From: Enterovibrio qingdaonensis
GTDB taxonomy: Bacteria > Pseudomonadota > Gammaproteobacteria > Enterobacterales > Vibrionaceae
Direction: 5' to 3'
DNA: 64,000 nucleotides
NCBI RefSeq assembly: GCF_028683135.1
Contig: NZ_JAJUBB010000003.1
Span: forward strand, 1 to 64,000
The translations under genes were made by a program, and so were the position numbers. Under the pieces are notes generated by a model. It was not told the origin of the DNA, did no database searches, and saw only the letters and a program-made list of their open reading frames with translations. Numbering within the stretch: position 1 is the first letter of the stretch; the number at the start of each line of letters is the position of its first letter. Positions 14,029-24,168 of the stretch are shown here, piece after piece.

Positions 14029-16350
14029 TTATTCGGCTTTACGATGAACACTGTCCCCATAAGACTCTAATATGCGCTTAGCCTGATGAATATTCACAGA
14101 CATTAGATTAAGGATCTCTTGTAGCGTGGTTGAGTCGGGGACAATGCCATTTTGTGCTTTCTTTTCATTGTCTTTCGAAATTCGCGCGAGGTTAGGTAGC
14201 CCCAGATCTAGTGCTGTTCCTCTGACAATGTGCAGTGTCTTAAAAATCTTCACGACGTTGAGGTCGGTGAAGCCTTGAATTAAGTCATCGGATGCTTTCT
14301 CAAACTCTTCTATCATGAGGCAAAGTAAATCGGTAACGACGTCGTGCTCCTCAGCAAATACTGCCAATGCAGTACTGGAAGACAACTCTTCTTCTGTCAT
14401 TTTTAATTCGCGTTTCGGCAGTTTTGATAGTGCAACCACATTCGTAGATTCAGGTGCATCTTCAATGTTGTTTACTAGTTTTTCGGCTTCGGCAAATGCC
14501 TCGATAAATAAGGTTATCGCCTCTTCTAGGCTGCTTTTTTGCATTGGCTTGGTCAGAACATGGTTTGCGCCAATATCTAATAGTTCATCATGTGCTTCTC
14601 TAAATACATCAGCAGTACAGGCAAAAATGACAGTAGGGAGGTTTAGCTTTTGTCTGATGTGTTTGATTGACTCGACACCGTCCATAATAGGCATGTGCTT
14701 GTCCATCAATACCAAGTGGTAGTGTTTTTGTTTCAATGCTATAACGGCGAGCTTTCCATTCTCGACCGTGTCTGCTTTGTGGCCGAGTTGTTCGCATAAG
14801 CGTTTTGCAAGCATCGCGTTCACCGCATTGTCGTCTGCGATGAGGACATTGAGAGGGAGATGTTCAATAGGTTTAGTAAGGTCGAAATCTATCGGTGTAA
14901 CAGCGCGGGATTTCGGGTTTTCGTCCACGTCAACAGGGAGCGACACAGTGAATAGGCTTCCTTGTCCTTCCTTGCTTGATACCTCTACTTTTCCTTTCAT
15001 TTGCAAGATGATCTTTTTGACAATAGACAGGCCGAGTCCTGTACCACCAAAACGCCTGCTTGTTGAGGTTTCTGCCTGCCTAAACGGCTCAAAAATGTGG
15101 GCTAATCGATCTTGAGGAATACCGACACCAGTATCCTCAATGAAAAAATATAGCCACTTGGCGTCTGGATCAAAGTCACTGGTGACACGAACATGGCCCT
15201 TGTCAGTAAACTTAATTGCGTTTCCGACGAGGTTGAATATGACCTGTCGTAAGCGAGAACTGTCATTGATGAAGTAGAGGCCTGATGGAACGTTACTGTC
15301 TATTTCTAGCGTGATGTTTTTATCATAGGCAACTGGACGCAAGGAGTTCGCGACGGGATCTAACAGTGTCGCCATGTTGAAAGATACTTTCTCAAATGCC
15401 ATTTCACCTTGCTCAACTTTAGAAAAATCCAAGATGTCATTAAGAATGGTCATCAAGTGCTTTCCTGATTCACCAATGATTTTTGCATGTTTACGGGTGA
15501 GGTCTTCGTTCGTTTCATCAACGATCAATTCGGCCATGCCGAGGACGCCATTCATGGGGGTGCGAAGTTCGTGGCTCATGGTCGCGAGAAAGAGCGTTTT
15601 TGCTTCACTTGCTTTGTCGGCATTTTCAGAGGCCTCCGTGAGTTCATTATTCAGCTGTTTGAGCTTGTTCACGCGAAGCCAAGAGGAAAATAAGATGTAT
15701 GCAATGAAGCTGACTAAGGCAAGAATGAAATAGGTAAACGACGCTTGTAAGGTAATTAACGCCAAATTTTTTATCTTATTCTCCGCTTCTTCTACGAACT
15801 CTGCGGTTTCACCGAGTAGCAAATCATCAAGTAGCCCAGATACTTCCATATTGACTTTATGATAAATCTGGAGATGGTGCTGAGTAGCGGATTCCGCTTG
15901 AGCAAAACTCGTATTTAAGAGTTGATCAGTATCAGAAAGGCTGTTTATCGCGTTTAAAGCGTCATTTCTGGCGATAATCAGCGCAACGAGATTGTCGATA
16001 GATTGCATAAGATTCACATGCTGATTGGAGTACTGCTCTATAACAGCGTGTATATCGTCAGCCTTGCCGAGGAACAAACCGAATGACAGGGAATGTATAT
16101 CATTGAGGAATAGATCGAGTGCTTTTTCGCTTTCTACAATTTCTTTTGTAAACAAATAGGGAGTGATGGCGTAGCCAGAGTTAAATGCGATGGCTTCATC
16201 TCTGAGTGATAGCGCGTCATGACCTAGCTCGGTCAGTTCGATACTCATTGATGAATATTGTCGTTGAGCCACAAAGCCGTCAATGGCCAACAAGCTCAGT
16301 ACAATAGAAATTGCGAGAAATAAGTGGCTGATATTAAGTAGTTTAATCAC
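14029..16350 (-). CDS. Hybrid sensor histidine kinase (HisKA-HATPase-REC-Hpt)
   Basis: About 773 residues. Membrane helices lie at about 8-28 and 200-227 and enclose a helical periplasmic sensor domain of some 170 residues without a recognised ligand fold. Then come HisKA (His at about 262 in LATMSHELRTPMNG), HATPase (NAIKFTDKG, DTGVGIP, GGTGLGLSIV), a receiver domain (Asp at about 552 in VLMDKHMPIMDG) and an Hpt domain (His at about 709 in HIVRGTALDLGL). The full phosphorelay is present except for a separate output regulator, which must be elsewhere. The start is ambiguous: GTG at 16350 has GGAGG nine bases upstream, while TTG at 16356 has it only three bases away. It overlaps the peroxidase gene by 8 bases, so translation is coupled. 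Residue numbers count from the TTG. Confidence 0.9.
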   Translation of the reverse strand: MIKLLNISHLFLAISIVLSLLAIDGFVAQRQYSSMSIELTELGHDALSLRDEAIAFNSGYAITPYLFTKEIVESEKALDLFLNDIHSLSFGLFLGKADDIHAVIEQYSNQHVNLMQSIDNLVALIIARNDALNAINSLSDTDQLLNTSFAQAESATQHHLQIYHKVNMEVSGLLDDLLLGETAEFVEEAENKIKNLALITLQASFTYFILALVSFIAYILFSSWLRVNKLKQLNNELTEASENADKASEAKTLFLATMSHELRTPMNGVLGMAELIVDETNEDLTRKHAKIIGESGKHLMTILNDILDFSKVEQGEMAFEKVSFNMATLLDPVANSLRPVAYDKNITLEIDSNVPSGLYFINDSSRLRQVIFNLVGNAIKFTDKGHVRVTSDFDPDAKWLYFFIEDTGVGIPQDRLAHIFEPFRQAETSTSRRFGGTGLGLSIVKKIILQMKGKVEVSSKEGQGSLFTVSLPVDVDENPKSRAVTPIDFDLTKPIEHLPLNVLIADDNAVNAMLAKRLCEQLGHKADTVENGKLAVIALKQKHYHLVLMDKHMPIMDGVESIKHIRQKLNLPTVIFACTADVFREAHDELLDIGANHVLTKPMQKSSLEEAITLFIEAFAEAEKLVNNIEDAPESTNVVALSKLPKRELKMTEEELSSSTALAVFAEEHDVVTDLLCLMIEEFEKASDDLIQGFTDLNVVKIFKTLHIVRGTALDLGLPNLARISKDNEKKAQNGIVPDSTTLQEILNLMSVNIHQAKRILESYGDSVHRKAE

Positions 16351-17383
16351 GCTCAAGTTCCTCCAGAATGTGTGGTCTTGGTGCGCTCAAAGAGTGGAGA
16401 AAAGCAACAAGGTCACTGACTGTTTCCGGCTCTAATGTCACGCCCAGTTGGACGTCGGCCATAATATTTATTGCCTTTTTAAGGGTTGCTGCTCGCCCAT
16501 CGTGAAAATAGGGTGGGGTATCAGCAACATTTCGAAGGCTGGCAACACGAAAAAGGTGCATATCGATGTCCTTTTGCGTAAATGCATGTCGCCCGGTGTC
16601 TACCCACCCTCCATTGGGCTCAGCAGTGTCACTGTAATAACCAAAACGCTGCATGAGACTGCCACCGATGTTGCTTCCTTGATGGCAGTTAATACAGCCT
16701 ATTTTCTGGAAGGCCTCCCAGCCTTTTTGGGCTTGCGGAGTGATTGCATCTTCTTTTCCTTGCAAGAACTGGTCAAACGGTGAGTGCGGGGTCAGCAATT
16801 GTTCTTGAAAGCTAACAAGTGCGAATTTGATGTCGTTGATCGTAATTGGCCGTTTGGCTGCGCTAAACAGAGTTTGATAGGTAGAAGAGGATGAAACATA
16901 GGCATGAATGTTTTGCCAACTGCTGTCCATTTCAGTTGGCGTATGAATAGGCCCGTCTAACTGTTTAGTGAGGCTGTTTGTTCGACCATCCCAAAAAAAT
17001 CGGTAATTTAAGCTCACATTAAAAACGGTGAGAGAATTCCGTTTTCCTTGCCCCTTAACACCATGAGAAACGGGCGTAATTTGTGCGCCATTGGTTTTTA
17101 AGTTATGGCAAGTCCCGCAACTAACAGACTTGTTTGACGAAAGGTTTGGGTCATTAAATAGGGTCCAGCCGACTTTAATTAACTCGAAATCTGCGGGCTC
17201 AGGCGTGGGGATTGGGATAACGAGACTTTGATTTTGAGCACTTTCTCCATTGTCATGGCTGTGGCCATGTTCATGGATCGGAAAGTGATCGTGACTAAAC
17301 ATGTCTGATGCCGAAATTACGATGGCGCCAAGACAGAGTGAGCCAACAAAGGCAGCAATTATGGCAATCCTTGCGTTTAACAT
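16343..17383 (-). CDS. Di-haem cytochrome c peroxidase/MauG-family protein
   Basis: A 346-residue c-type cytochrome with two haem motifs, CGTCH (about residues 92-96 from the TTG) and CINCH (about 233-237). That is the spacing of bacterial di-haem peroxidases and MauG-like proteins, which reduce H2O2 or oxidise other substrates in the periplasm. An N-terminal hydrophobic segment acts as signal anchor. After it comes a histidine-rich stretch (HDHFPIHEHGHSHDN) that could bind metal. FFWDGR and the later YFHDGRAATL are typical of the family. The ATG at 17383 is chosen over a TTG at 17392; neither has a good ribosome binding site. The downstream kinase gene overlaps it, which suggests the kinase senses something linked to this enzyme, such as peroxide, metal or redox state. 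Confidence 0.85.
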   Translation of the reverse strand: MLNARIAIIAAFVGSLCLGAIVISASDMFSHDHFPIHEHGHSHDNGESAQNQSLVIPIPTPEPADFELIKVGWTLFNDPNLSSNKSVSCGTCHNLKTNGAQITPVSHGVKGQGKRNSLTVFNVSLNYRFFWDGRTNSLTKQLDGPIHTPTEMDSSWQNIHAYVSSSSTYQTLFSAAKRPITINDIKFALVSFQEQLLTPHSPFDQFLQGKEDAITPQAQKGWEAFQKIGCINCHQGSNIGGSLMQRFGYYSDTAEPNGGWVDTGRHAFTQKDIDMHLFRVASLRNVADTPPYFHDGRAATLKKAINIMADVQLGVTLEPETVSDLVAFLHSLSAPRPHILEELERD

Positions 17384-17587
17384 ATGAGCCAACTGAATTA
17401 GTTATTATACAAGTAAGTGTAGGATAAGTAGGCACGATGTCTAATGTGAAAACTACGGTGACAATGGGAGCTGCGAAGGAATTGCACAAGGTAATTTCAA
17501 TGCGATAATGCGATAGGGTTGAGTTAATGTATTCAGTAAATTCATGTACTATCGAGCATTCATCCCCAGATTGATCAGGAAAGCTGA

Positions 17588-19543
17588 ATGTTGCCTAATT
17601 ACCTCACCACCTTAAATCACGTATTCGGCTTTCAAGGCTTAAGAGGTGGTCAGCAACAAGTCGTCGAAAGTGTTCTAGCTGGGCATTCATCGGCGGCCAT
17701 ATTCCCGACGGGTTCTGGTAAATCGCTTTGCTATCAACTGCCCGCACTGCATTTGCCGCATCTCACGCTAGTTATCTCTCCACTGTTGGCATTGATGAAA
17801 GATCAGTTGGACTTTCTAAAAGGGAAAGGTATTGCTGCGGCATCCATTGATTCTTCGCAAACCTATGACGAATCTCGCGCAATCATGCAGGCAGTGAGAA
17901 ACGGTGAAATCAAAATTCTCATGATATCTGTTGAGAGATTAAAGAATGAACGTTTCCGCCAATTCATTTCATCGGTACAGATTTCGCTGCTGGTGGTTGA
18001 TGAAGCGCACTGTATTTCAGAATGGGGCCACAACTTCAGGCCCGATTACCTCAAGCTACCTGTCTATCGTCAGCAATTAAACATCCCACAAGTACTGCTA
18101 TTGACCGCGACTGCAACACCGCAAGTCATAGAGGATATGGGCACCAAATTTGGCATAGAACAAGATAACATCGTGGTGACGGGTTTCTATCGCAGTAACC
18201 TTGATCTTAACGTCATCCCTTGCCGTGAACAGGACAAAAATATCGCCTTACTGGATTTGGTTAAACAGGGTGGTGATGCACCAACGATTGTGTATGTGAC
18301 CTTGCAAAATACAGCAGAGAAGGTGGCATCGCTATTGACCGAAAACGGTCATCCCGCAAGTGCCTATCATGCGGGTATGCCAAGCGATAAACGACAGCTT
18401 ATTCAGCAACAATTTATGAGCGGACAAATACGCTGCATTGTTGCGACCATTGCTTTCGGCATGGGGGTCGATAAATCCGACATTCGCGCAGTGGTGCATT
18501 ACGACCTGCCAAAGTCGATAGAAAACTACAGCCAAGAAATTGGTCGAGCTGGACGTGATGGTGAGAAATCGGTTTGTACAGTGCTGGCAAACAGAGAGAG
18601 TGTCAGTGTGTTGGAAAACTTTGTTTATGGTGACACACCAGACGAAGTCGCGATTGCGTATGTGCTAGAGCAAATTGGGACGACTGCGCAAAATGGTCAA
18701 TGGGAAGTGATGCTTAATCGTTTGTCTTCTGACAGCAATATCCGCCAACTTCCTCTGAAAACCTTGCTGGTCTACCTCGAATTAGAAGGCGTTATCGAAC
18801 CGCAATACAGCTATTTTGCCGATTACCGATTTAAAACGACGCTGACCCCGGCGCAAATCGTCGGTCAGTTTGATGGGGAGAGAAAGCAATTTATTGAAGC
18901 CGTATTTGCCGCATCTCCAAAATCTCGCGTTTGGCATTCGGTGGACTTTGATGCCCTTTGGCAGATTTACAATGCTGACAGAAAACGTGTGGTCGCTGCA
19001 CTCGATTATTTCGCGGAAAAAGGATGGATAGAGCTGGAAAGCAAGCAGATGACAGATGTCTATAAAGTATGTCGTCGTGAGGCTTGTTTGGGCGAAAACG
19101 CAATTAGCTTAAGTCAGCGCGTTCACCAACTCTTTTCGAACAAAGAAAGTGCGGAGATTAAGCGCGTTCATGCCATGCTCGATCTGTTTGAAACTGACAC
19201 CTGTTTAAGCCACCGCCTTGCTCAGTACTTTGCTGACTCAAATGCACCTGTCCAGTGTGGGCATTGTTCTGTCTGTAACGGTCGCATTGCCCAGCTACCT
19301 AAACCACAAGCTCTTCCAGAGGTTACGGAAGAACAAGTGAGGGCGTGGTACCAACCTTTCCAAGACGCATCGCGAGCAATAGGTATGGATGCTTCGCCAG
19401 AAACAGTCACCCGATTTTTGTGCGGTATAAGCACGCCACTCATGACGCGAGTCAAGGCGTCTAAGATGCAAGGTTTTGGAAAACTGGCAAACTACCCGTT
19501 TGACGATGTGAAAAACTTGTACAAGAATTCTCTTGCTTATTGA
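17588..19543 (+). CDS. RecQ-family DNA helicase (paralogue)
   Basis: A 651-residue superfamily 2 helicase. Motifs in order: FGFQGLRGGQQQVV (Q/motif 0), FPTGSGKSLCYQLP (Walker A), VVDEAHCISEWGHNFRPDY (DEAH), LLTATATP (motif III), YHAGMPSDKR, and IGRAGRDGEKS (motif VI). The zinc region is represented by CRREACL and CGHCSVC. There is no clear HRDC domain; instead about 70 residues (VTRFLCGISTPLMTRVKASKMQGFG) form the C terminus. The motif wording differs from classical RecQ, so this is probably a second RecQ-like helicase of the genome rather than the housekeeping recQ. It stands alone; an imperfect inverted repeat (GTAAATG / CATTTAC, about 19547-19587) follows and may help end transcription. 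Confidence 0.9.
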   Translation: MLPNYLTTLNHVFGFQGLRGGQQQVVESVLAGHSSAAIFPTGSGKSLCYQLPALHLPHLTLVISPLLALMKDQLDFLKGKGIAAASIDSSQTYDESRAIMQAVRNGEIKILMISVERLKNERFRQFISSVQISLLVVDEAHCISEWGHNFRPDYLKLPVYRQQLNIPQVLLLTATATPQVIEDMGTKFGIEQDNIVVTGFYRSNLDLNVIPCREQDKNIALLDLVKQGGDAPTIVYVTLQNTAEKVASLLTENGHPASAYHAGMPSDKRQLIQQQFMSGQIRCIVATIAFGMGVDKSDIRAVVHYDLPKSIENYSQEIGRAGRDGEKSVCTVLANRESVSVLENFVYGDTPDEVAIAYVLEQIGTTAQNGQWEVMLNRLSSDSNIRQLPLKTLLVYLELEGVIEPQYSYFADYRFKTTLTPAQIVGQFDGERKQFIEAVFAASPKSRVWHSVDFDALWQIYNADRKRVVAALDYFAEKGWIELESKQMTDVYKVCRREACLGENAISLSQRVHQLFSNKESAEIKRVHAMLDLFETDTCLSHRLAQYFADSNAPVQCGHCSVCNGRIAQLPKPQALPEVTEEQVRAWYQPFQDASRAIGMDASPETVTRFLCGISTPLMTRVKASKMQGFGKLANYPFDDVKNLYKNSLAY

Positions 19544-19761
19544 ATGTATGTAAATGGCTGAAATAAAAACAGATATTGTCATTTACATTCTTTGGGCCGA
19601 GATAGTGTGAGAGGGTGAGTTAAGTTTGCTGTGGCTCGAAAAATTGCCTTATTCATTACACTCACCCACATCTAAGTGTGAGAACTAACTGATTTTAAAC
19701 TCAATAAAAACCTTAATATCCCCATGGTTTTGATTTAAACGAAGTCATCAAGGAGTTTGAT

Positions 19762-21075
19762 GTGTTTTTAATTGAGTTTTTAATTGTACTGGGTTGTATC
19801 TTAGTGGGCGCGCGGATCGGTGGTATCGGTCTGGGTGTTTTGGGTGGTGTTGGTCTTGCTATCCTTGCCTTTGTGTTTGGTTTGCAGCCAACGAGCCCAC
19901 CCATTGACGTAATGCTTATGATCATGGCGGTTGTTGCTGCGGCGGCAGCGATGCAAGCGTCTGGTGGTCTAGATTACCTCATCAAAATTGCGTCTAACAT
20001 TCTGCGTAAAAACCCTCGTCATATCACTTTTATTGCGCCGCTTGTTACTTACTGTTTTACCTTCCTAGCCGGTACTGGCCACGTGGCTTATTCAGTACTG
20101 CCAGTGATTGCAGAAGTTAGCCGTCGCAGTGGTATTCGTCCAGAACGCCCACTGGGTATGGCGGTTATCGCTTCCCAGTTTGCTATCGTAGCAAGCCCAA
20201 TCGCTGCTGCGGTTGTTGCGCTGGTGGCATTCCTTGAACCACAAGGCATTACATTGGCTGACGTGCTGATGGTGACAATCCCGGGTACTTTCCTTGGTTT
20301 GGCTCTTGCATGTGTCATCGTGAATAAACTGGGTAAAGAGCTAAACGACGATCCAGAATATCAACGCCGTATGCAAGATCCTGCGTTCCGTAAGGAAATG
20401 GAAGAAGAAGTACAGGTTGAAGAAATCGTTATTAAGCCTGGCGCGAAAAAGGCCGTTGGTCTGTTTTTGTTCGGTGCATTCGCGGTCGTTATCATGGGTG
20501 CATTCCCTGCATTGCGTCCAAATTTCAACGGCTCGCCAATGGGTATGGCACACACCATCGAAATCATCATGCTGGCAATGGGTGCGTTGATTATTCTGCT
20601 GTGTAAGCCTGATGGTAACGCAATCACGCAAGGTTCTGTATTCCATGCAGGTATGCGTGCGATTGTCGCAATCTTTGGTATTGCATGGTTGGGTGACACC
20701 TTTATTGCTGGTCACGATGCCATGGTGAAAGAAGCGGTGTCTGGCATGGTTGAAGTTGCACCATGGACGTTCGCATTCGCACTGTTTGGTTTGTCAGTCA
20801 TGGTGAACAGCCAAGGTGCGACAACAGCAGTATTGGTGCCAGTGGGTATTATGCTGGGTTTGCCAGTAGAAGTGATTATCGCAACGTTTGTGGCGGTTAA
20901 CGGTTACTTCTTTATCCCGAACTACGGCCCAATCATTGCGTCAATTGACTTTGACCGCACAGGGACAACCAAGATTGGCAAGTACATTTTTAACCACAGC
21001 TTCATGATCCCAGGCTTGCTGAGCATGGTGTTCAGTATCCTGTTTGGCTTCTTGTTCGCAGGCATCGTACTGTAA
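19762..21075 (+). CDS. dcuB: Anaerobic C4-dicarboxylate transporter, DcuA/DcuB family
   Basis: A 437-residue inner-membrane protein with about ten to twelve helices. It exchanges fumarate, malate or aspartate for succinate in anaerobic growth. Family blocks are plain: [63 protein letters not shown] and [21 protein letters not shown]. The sequence reads closer to E. coli DcuB (LQPxxPPIDVML, GTGHVxYxxLP, NHSFxxPG) than DcuA; the symbol is given on that basis. The start is GTG at 19762 with AGGAG six bases upstream. The 217-base upstream region would hold its control sites; no convincing FNR box was found. Confidence 0.88.
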   Translation: MFLIEFLIVLGCILVGARIGGIGLGVLGGVGLAILAFVFGLQPTSPPIDVMLMIMAVVAAAAAMQASGGLDYLIKIASNILRKNPRHITFIAPLVTYCFTFLAGTGHVAYSVLPVIAEVSRRSGIRPERPLGMAVIASQFAIVASPIAAAVVALVAFLEPQGITLADVLMVTIPGTFLGLALACVIVNKLGKELNDDPEYQRRMQDPAFRKEMEEEVQVEEIVIKPGAKKAVGLFLFGAFAVVIMGAFPALRPNFNGSPMGMAHTIEIIMLAMGALIILLCKPDGNAITQGSVFHAGMRAIVAIFGIAWLGDTFIAGHDAMVKEAVSGMVEVAPWTFAFALFGLSVMVNSQGATTAVLVPVGIMLGLPVEVIIATFVAVNGYFFIPNYGPIIASIDFDRTGTTKIGKYIFNHSFMIPGLLSMVFSILFGFLFAGIVL

Positions 21076-21109
21076 TTTGCCACGGAAACACTAAGTCATT
21101 AAATTCATG

Positions 21110-21141
21110 TGCCCACTCGATGATATCGGGTGGGCATTTTT
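21110..21141 (+). terminator. Terminator after the Dcu transporter
   Basis: TGCCCAC(T)CGAT / ATCG(G)GTGGGCA with a three-base loop, followed by TTTTT. Confidence 0.8.
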
Positions 21142-21289
21142 GTATTGGTAGTTTGGGTATAGGTATAAACACGCCAATTCGCTTTTCGGACGCAATATTA
21201 CCGCTCCAGTTATCCCTAAGCGTGCGCACTGGTGGTATCATCTAGCCCAATAACAGTGTATCTAACGCCGCGCCTTAGACGGAGTCAAT

Positions 21290-21811
21290 ATGGCAAAACT
21301 AACTTTACAGGAGCAAATGCTCCAAGCTGGCCTGATCGATAAAAAGAAAATGAAAAAGGCTGGCAAATCTTCCAAGAAATCTCGCACGTTGGCAAAAGAA
21401 GCCAAGGCTGCAGTCGAAGAGAAGCGCACCGCGCAAGTGGCACAAGACCAAGAACTGAACCGTCAAAAGAAAGAAGAAGCGGACAAAAAAGCCATTGCTG
21501 CGCAGGTGAAGCAGTTGATTGAAATGAACAAGATTGATCGTAAAGATGGCGACATCGGCTACAACTTTACTGACGGTACACTTGTGAAGAAAATCTTTGT
21601 CAACAAAGTGACGCAAGACCAACTGGTCAATGGTCGATTGGCAATTGCACGTTACCTAGATGGATACGCAGTGGTGCCGGGTGTGGTGGCAGACAAGATC
21701 GCACAGCGTGACGAAGATTCTATCGTGCTAAACAACACGGTTGTTGAGCAAGAAATGGACGAAGACGATCCGTACGCGGACTTCAAGATCCCTGACGATT
21801 TGATGTGGTAA
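21290..21811 (+). CDS. yaiL: YaiL-like DUF2058 protein
   Basis: A 173-residue protein of the DUF2058/YaiL family. An N-terminal LTLQEQMLQAGLIDKKKMKKA is followed by a highly charged Lys/Glu/Ala-rich helix (about residues 20-75, probably coiled coil), then the conserved YNFTDGTLVKKIFVNK and the C-terminal DDPYADFKIPDDLMW. It is likely nucleic-acid associated from its charge, but the function is not established. GGAG lies before the ATG. It is convergent with gnd, sharing the terminator at 21834-21876. Confidence 0.88.
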   Translation: MAKLTLQEQMLQAGLIDKKKMKKAGKSSKKSRTLAKEAKAAVEEKRTAQVAQDQELNRQKKEEADKKAIAAQVKQLIEMNKIDRKDGDIGYNFTDGTLVKKIFVNKVTQDQLVNGRLAIARYLDGYAVVPGVVADKIAQRDEDSIVLNNTVVEQEMDEDDPYADFKIPDDLMW

Positions 21812-21833
21812 CTTACCGCTTCTCACATCACTA

Positions 21834-21876
21834 AAAAATGGCCCCTTGTTGCTTTCACAACAAGGGGCCATTTTTA
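21834..21876. terminator. Bidirectional terminator between yaiL and gnd
   Basis: AAAAATGGCCCCTTGTTG / CAACAAGGGGCCATTTTT with a six-base loop. There are T runs on both strands between convergent genes. Confidence 0.9.
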
Positions 21877-21895
21877 TCGTAACTGTTTCTTCAGA

Positions 21896-23344
21896 TTAAC
21901 TGTTGTAGGTTGTTGAAACGGTGTCGCCGCCTTTACCTGTCCAGTTAGTGTGGAAGAACTCACCACGTGGACGGTCAGTACGCTCATACGTGTGCGCGCC
22001 GAAGTAGTCACGTTGTGCTTGCAGCATGTTTGCTGGCAGACGTGCAGTGGTGTAACCGTCAAGGAAGGTCAGGGCTGAAGACAGACCTGGTGATGGCAGA
22101 CCGATTTCAAATGTCTTAGCCACAACTTTACGCCATGAGCCCATGCAGTCTTCCAGAATGTTCTTGAAGTACGCGTCAGAGCCTAGGAATTTCAGGTCTG
22201 GGTTTGCTTCGTATGCGTCGCGGATGTTGCCTAGGAACGCACTGCGGATGATACAACCGCCACGCCACAACAGGGCAACGTTGCCGTAGTTCAGTTCCCA
22301 GTTGAATTGCTCAGACGCTTCGCGAATCAGCATGAAGCCTTGTGCGTAAGAAATGATCTTCGCAGCCAGCAGTGCTTGGCGCAGTGCTTCCAGCCACACA
22401 TCGCGATCGCCTTCTACGGGTGCAATCTTGTGTTGGAACAATGCAGCGGCTTCTTCACGCTCTTCTTTGCGAGCAGACAAAGCTCGTGCAAAAACAGATT
22501 CAGTGATGAGAGTCAGTGGAATACCGAAGTCCAGCGCATTGATGCCAGTCCATTTACCGGTACCTTTTTGGCCCGCGGTATCAAGGATTTTTTCCAGAAC
22601 GATTTCGCCGTCTTCGTCACGGTAGCCAACGATTTCTGAGCTGATTTCCATCAGGTAGCTGTCCAGCTCAGTTTTGTTCCATGCAGTCATGGTCGCCTGC
22701 ATTTCATCGTGGTTCATGCCCAGACCTTCTTTCATGAAGTGGTAAGCTTCACTGATCAGCTGCATGTCGCCGTATTCGATACCATTGTGAACCATTTTCA
22801 CGAAGTGACCGGCACCTTCACGGCCAACCCAATCACAACATGCTTCACCGTTGTCGGTTTTCGCAGAAATTGCTTGGAAGATAGGCTTAACAGCAGGCCA
22901 ACCAGCAGGGTTACCACCTGGCATGATAGACGGTCCGAAACGCGCGCCTTCTTCACCACCAGATACGCCAGCACCGATGAATACCAGACCTTTCTCTTCC
23001 AGGTCTTTCATGCGGCGTGTGCTGTCAGGGTAGTTTGAGTTACCACCATCAATGATGATGTCGCCTTCTTCCAGTAGTGGAGTCAGTGCATCAATGAATT
23101 GGTCAACAACGTCACCTGCACGTACCATCAGCATCACTTTGCGTGGTTTTTCCAGCTTCTCTACCAGATCTTCCAGTGAGTAAGCACCGATAATGTTGGT
23201 GCCTTTCGCTGCGCCTTCCAGAAACTCGTCAACTTTTGACGTGGTACGGTTGTAAGCCACAACCTTGAAGCCATTGTCGTTCATGTTCAGGATAAGGTTC
23301 TGGCCCATTACTGCCAGACCAATTACACCGATATCGCCTTTCAT
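21896..23344 (-). CDS. gnd: 6-phosphogluconate dehydrogenase, decarboxylating
   Basis: A 482-residue cytosolic enzyme that converts 6-phosphogluconate to ribulose 5-phosphate with NADPH and CO2. The N-terminal Rossmann motif is GVIGLAVMGQNLILN, followed by IIDGGNSNYPDSTRR and the catalytic block GAGVSGGEEGARFGPSIMPGG. HFVKMVHNGIEYGDMQL carries the catalytic Lys, and the C terminus has RRDYFGAHTYERTD-like wording (QRDYFGAHTYERTDRPRGEFFHTNW). Length is standard. AAGGAG precedes the ATG. It is the last gene of zwf-pgl-gnd, 103 bases after pgl. Confidence 0.97.
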   Translation of the reverse strand: MKGDIGVIGLAVMGQNLILNMNDNGFKVVAYNRTTSKVDEFLEGAAKGTNIIGAYSLEDLVEKLEKPRKVMLMVRAGDVVDQFIDALTPLLEEGDIIIDGGNSNYPDSTRRMKDLEEKGLVFIGAGVSGGEEGARFGPSIMPGGNPAGWPAVKPIFQAISAKTDNGEACCDWVGREGAGHFVKMVHNGIEYGDMQLISEAYHFMKEGLGMNHDEMQATMTAWNKTELDSYLMEISSEIVGYRDEDGEIVLEKILDTAGQKGTGKWTGINALDFGIPLTLITESVFARALSARKEEREEAAALFQHKIAPVEGDRDVWLEALRQALLAAKIISYAQGFMLIREASEQFNWELNYGNVALLWRGGCIIRSAFLGNIRDAYEANPDLKFLGSDAYFKNILEDCMGSWRKVVAKTFEIGLPSPGLSSALTFLDGYTTARLPANMLQAQRDYFGAHTYERTDRPRGEFFHTNWTGKGGDTVSTTYNS

Positions 23345-23447
23345 TTTTAACTCCTTCTACCCGATGACCACGAGTATTCGCATTCGTTGGTCATCGGTGT
23401 GTTCACATATTGGCTGACTTTCGTTTAAAGCCGCCACTTAATCTTTG

Positions 23448-24167
23448 TTATGCCAATGCCTTTGCGGCAGCAGCATCTAAAAACCATTCGGTCGTGCCAT
23501 GAGCGGATTGAATGTGCGCGGCAGGATAGGGCAGGTTTGACTCTGCATTCTCACCGTGGATAGCTTCAATCATTTCTGCTTTGCCTGCGCCGAGCACAAG
23601 GTAGCTGATGCGGTCAGCATTGTTTAGCAGACATGCACTTTTGGACACGCGAAGTTGGCCAGATTGTGGGTGCGCCGCAACCACAGTCAGTGCAGGTTCA
23701 TCGTAGTCAGTTTGACCCGGGAAGAGGGAAGCCGTGTGACCGTCATCACCCATGCCAAGCAAGATCCAATCAAAGGCAGGCAGGCCGTTTTTCTCTGGCA
23801 CGTCAGCTTTGATTTCGTCAGCCAATCGCTTGGCTTCCTGCTCTGCGTCGTCTTCACCACGGATTCGGTGAATGTTCTCAGCAGGAATATTGATGTTGCT
23901 AAAGAGCAATGTATTGGCTTCGCCGTAGTTGCTTTCTGCATCGTCCGGAGCCACGCAACGCTCATCACCCCACCAGAAGTGTAGGTTTTGCCATTGAATG
24001 CTGTTCGCCCATTCTGGCTGAGCCAGTAGTTTGAACAACAGTTTAGGCGTGCTGCCACCAGAGAGTGAAATATGAACTGGACGTCCTTGTTCACTCAGGC
24101 TTTTCATTGACGATGCCAGTTCATTCACGACAGCGTCAGCATTATCCAAAATGCGAAATTCCTTCAT
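23448..24167 (-). CDS. pgl: 6-phosphogluconolactonase
   Basis: A 239-residue DevB-type lactonase that hydrolyses 6-phosphogluconolactone to 6-phosphogluconate. It shows HISLSGGSTPKLLFKLL (phosphate-binding loop), FWWGDERCVAPDDAESNYGEA and WILLGMGDDGHTASLFPG (catalytic His), all family hallmarks. The ATG at 24167 lies just after the zwf stop; a GTG at 24179 would overlap zwf by 11 bases. Either way translation is coupled to zwf. Confidence 0.95.
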   Translation of the reverse strand: MKEFRILDNADAVVNELASSMKSLSEQGRPVHISLSGGSTPKLLFKLLAQPEWANSIQWQNLHFWWGDERCVAPDDAESNYGEANTLLFSNINIPAENIHRIRGEDDAEQEAKRLADEIKADVPEKNGLPAFDWILLGMGDDGHTASLFPGQTDYDEPALTVVAAHPQSGQLRVSKSACLLNNADRISYLVLGAGKAEMIEAIHGENAESNLPYPAAHIQSAHGTTEWFLDAAAAKALA

Positions 24168-24168
24168 C

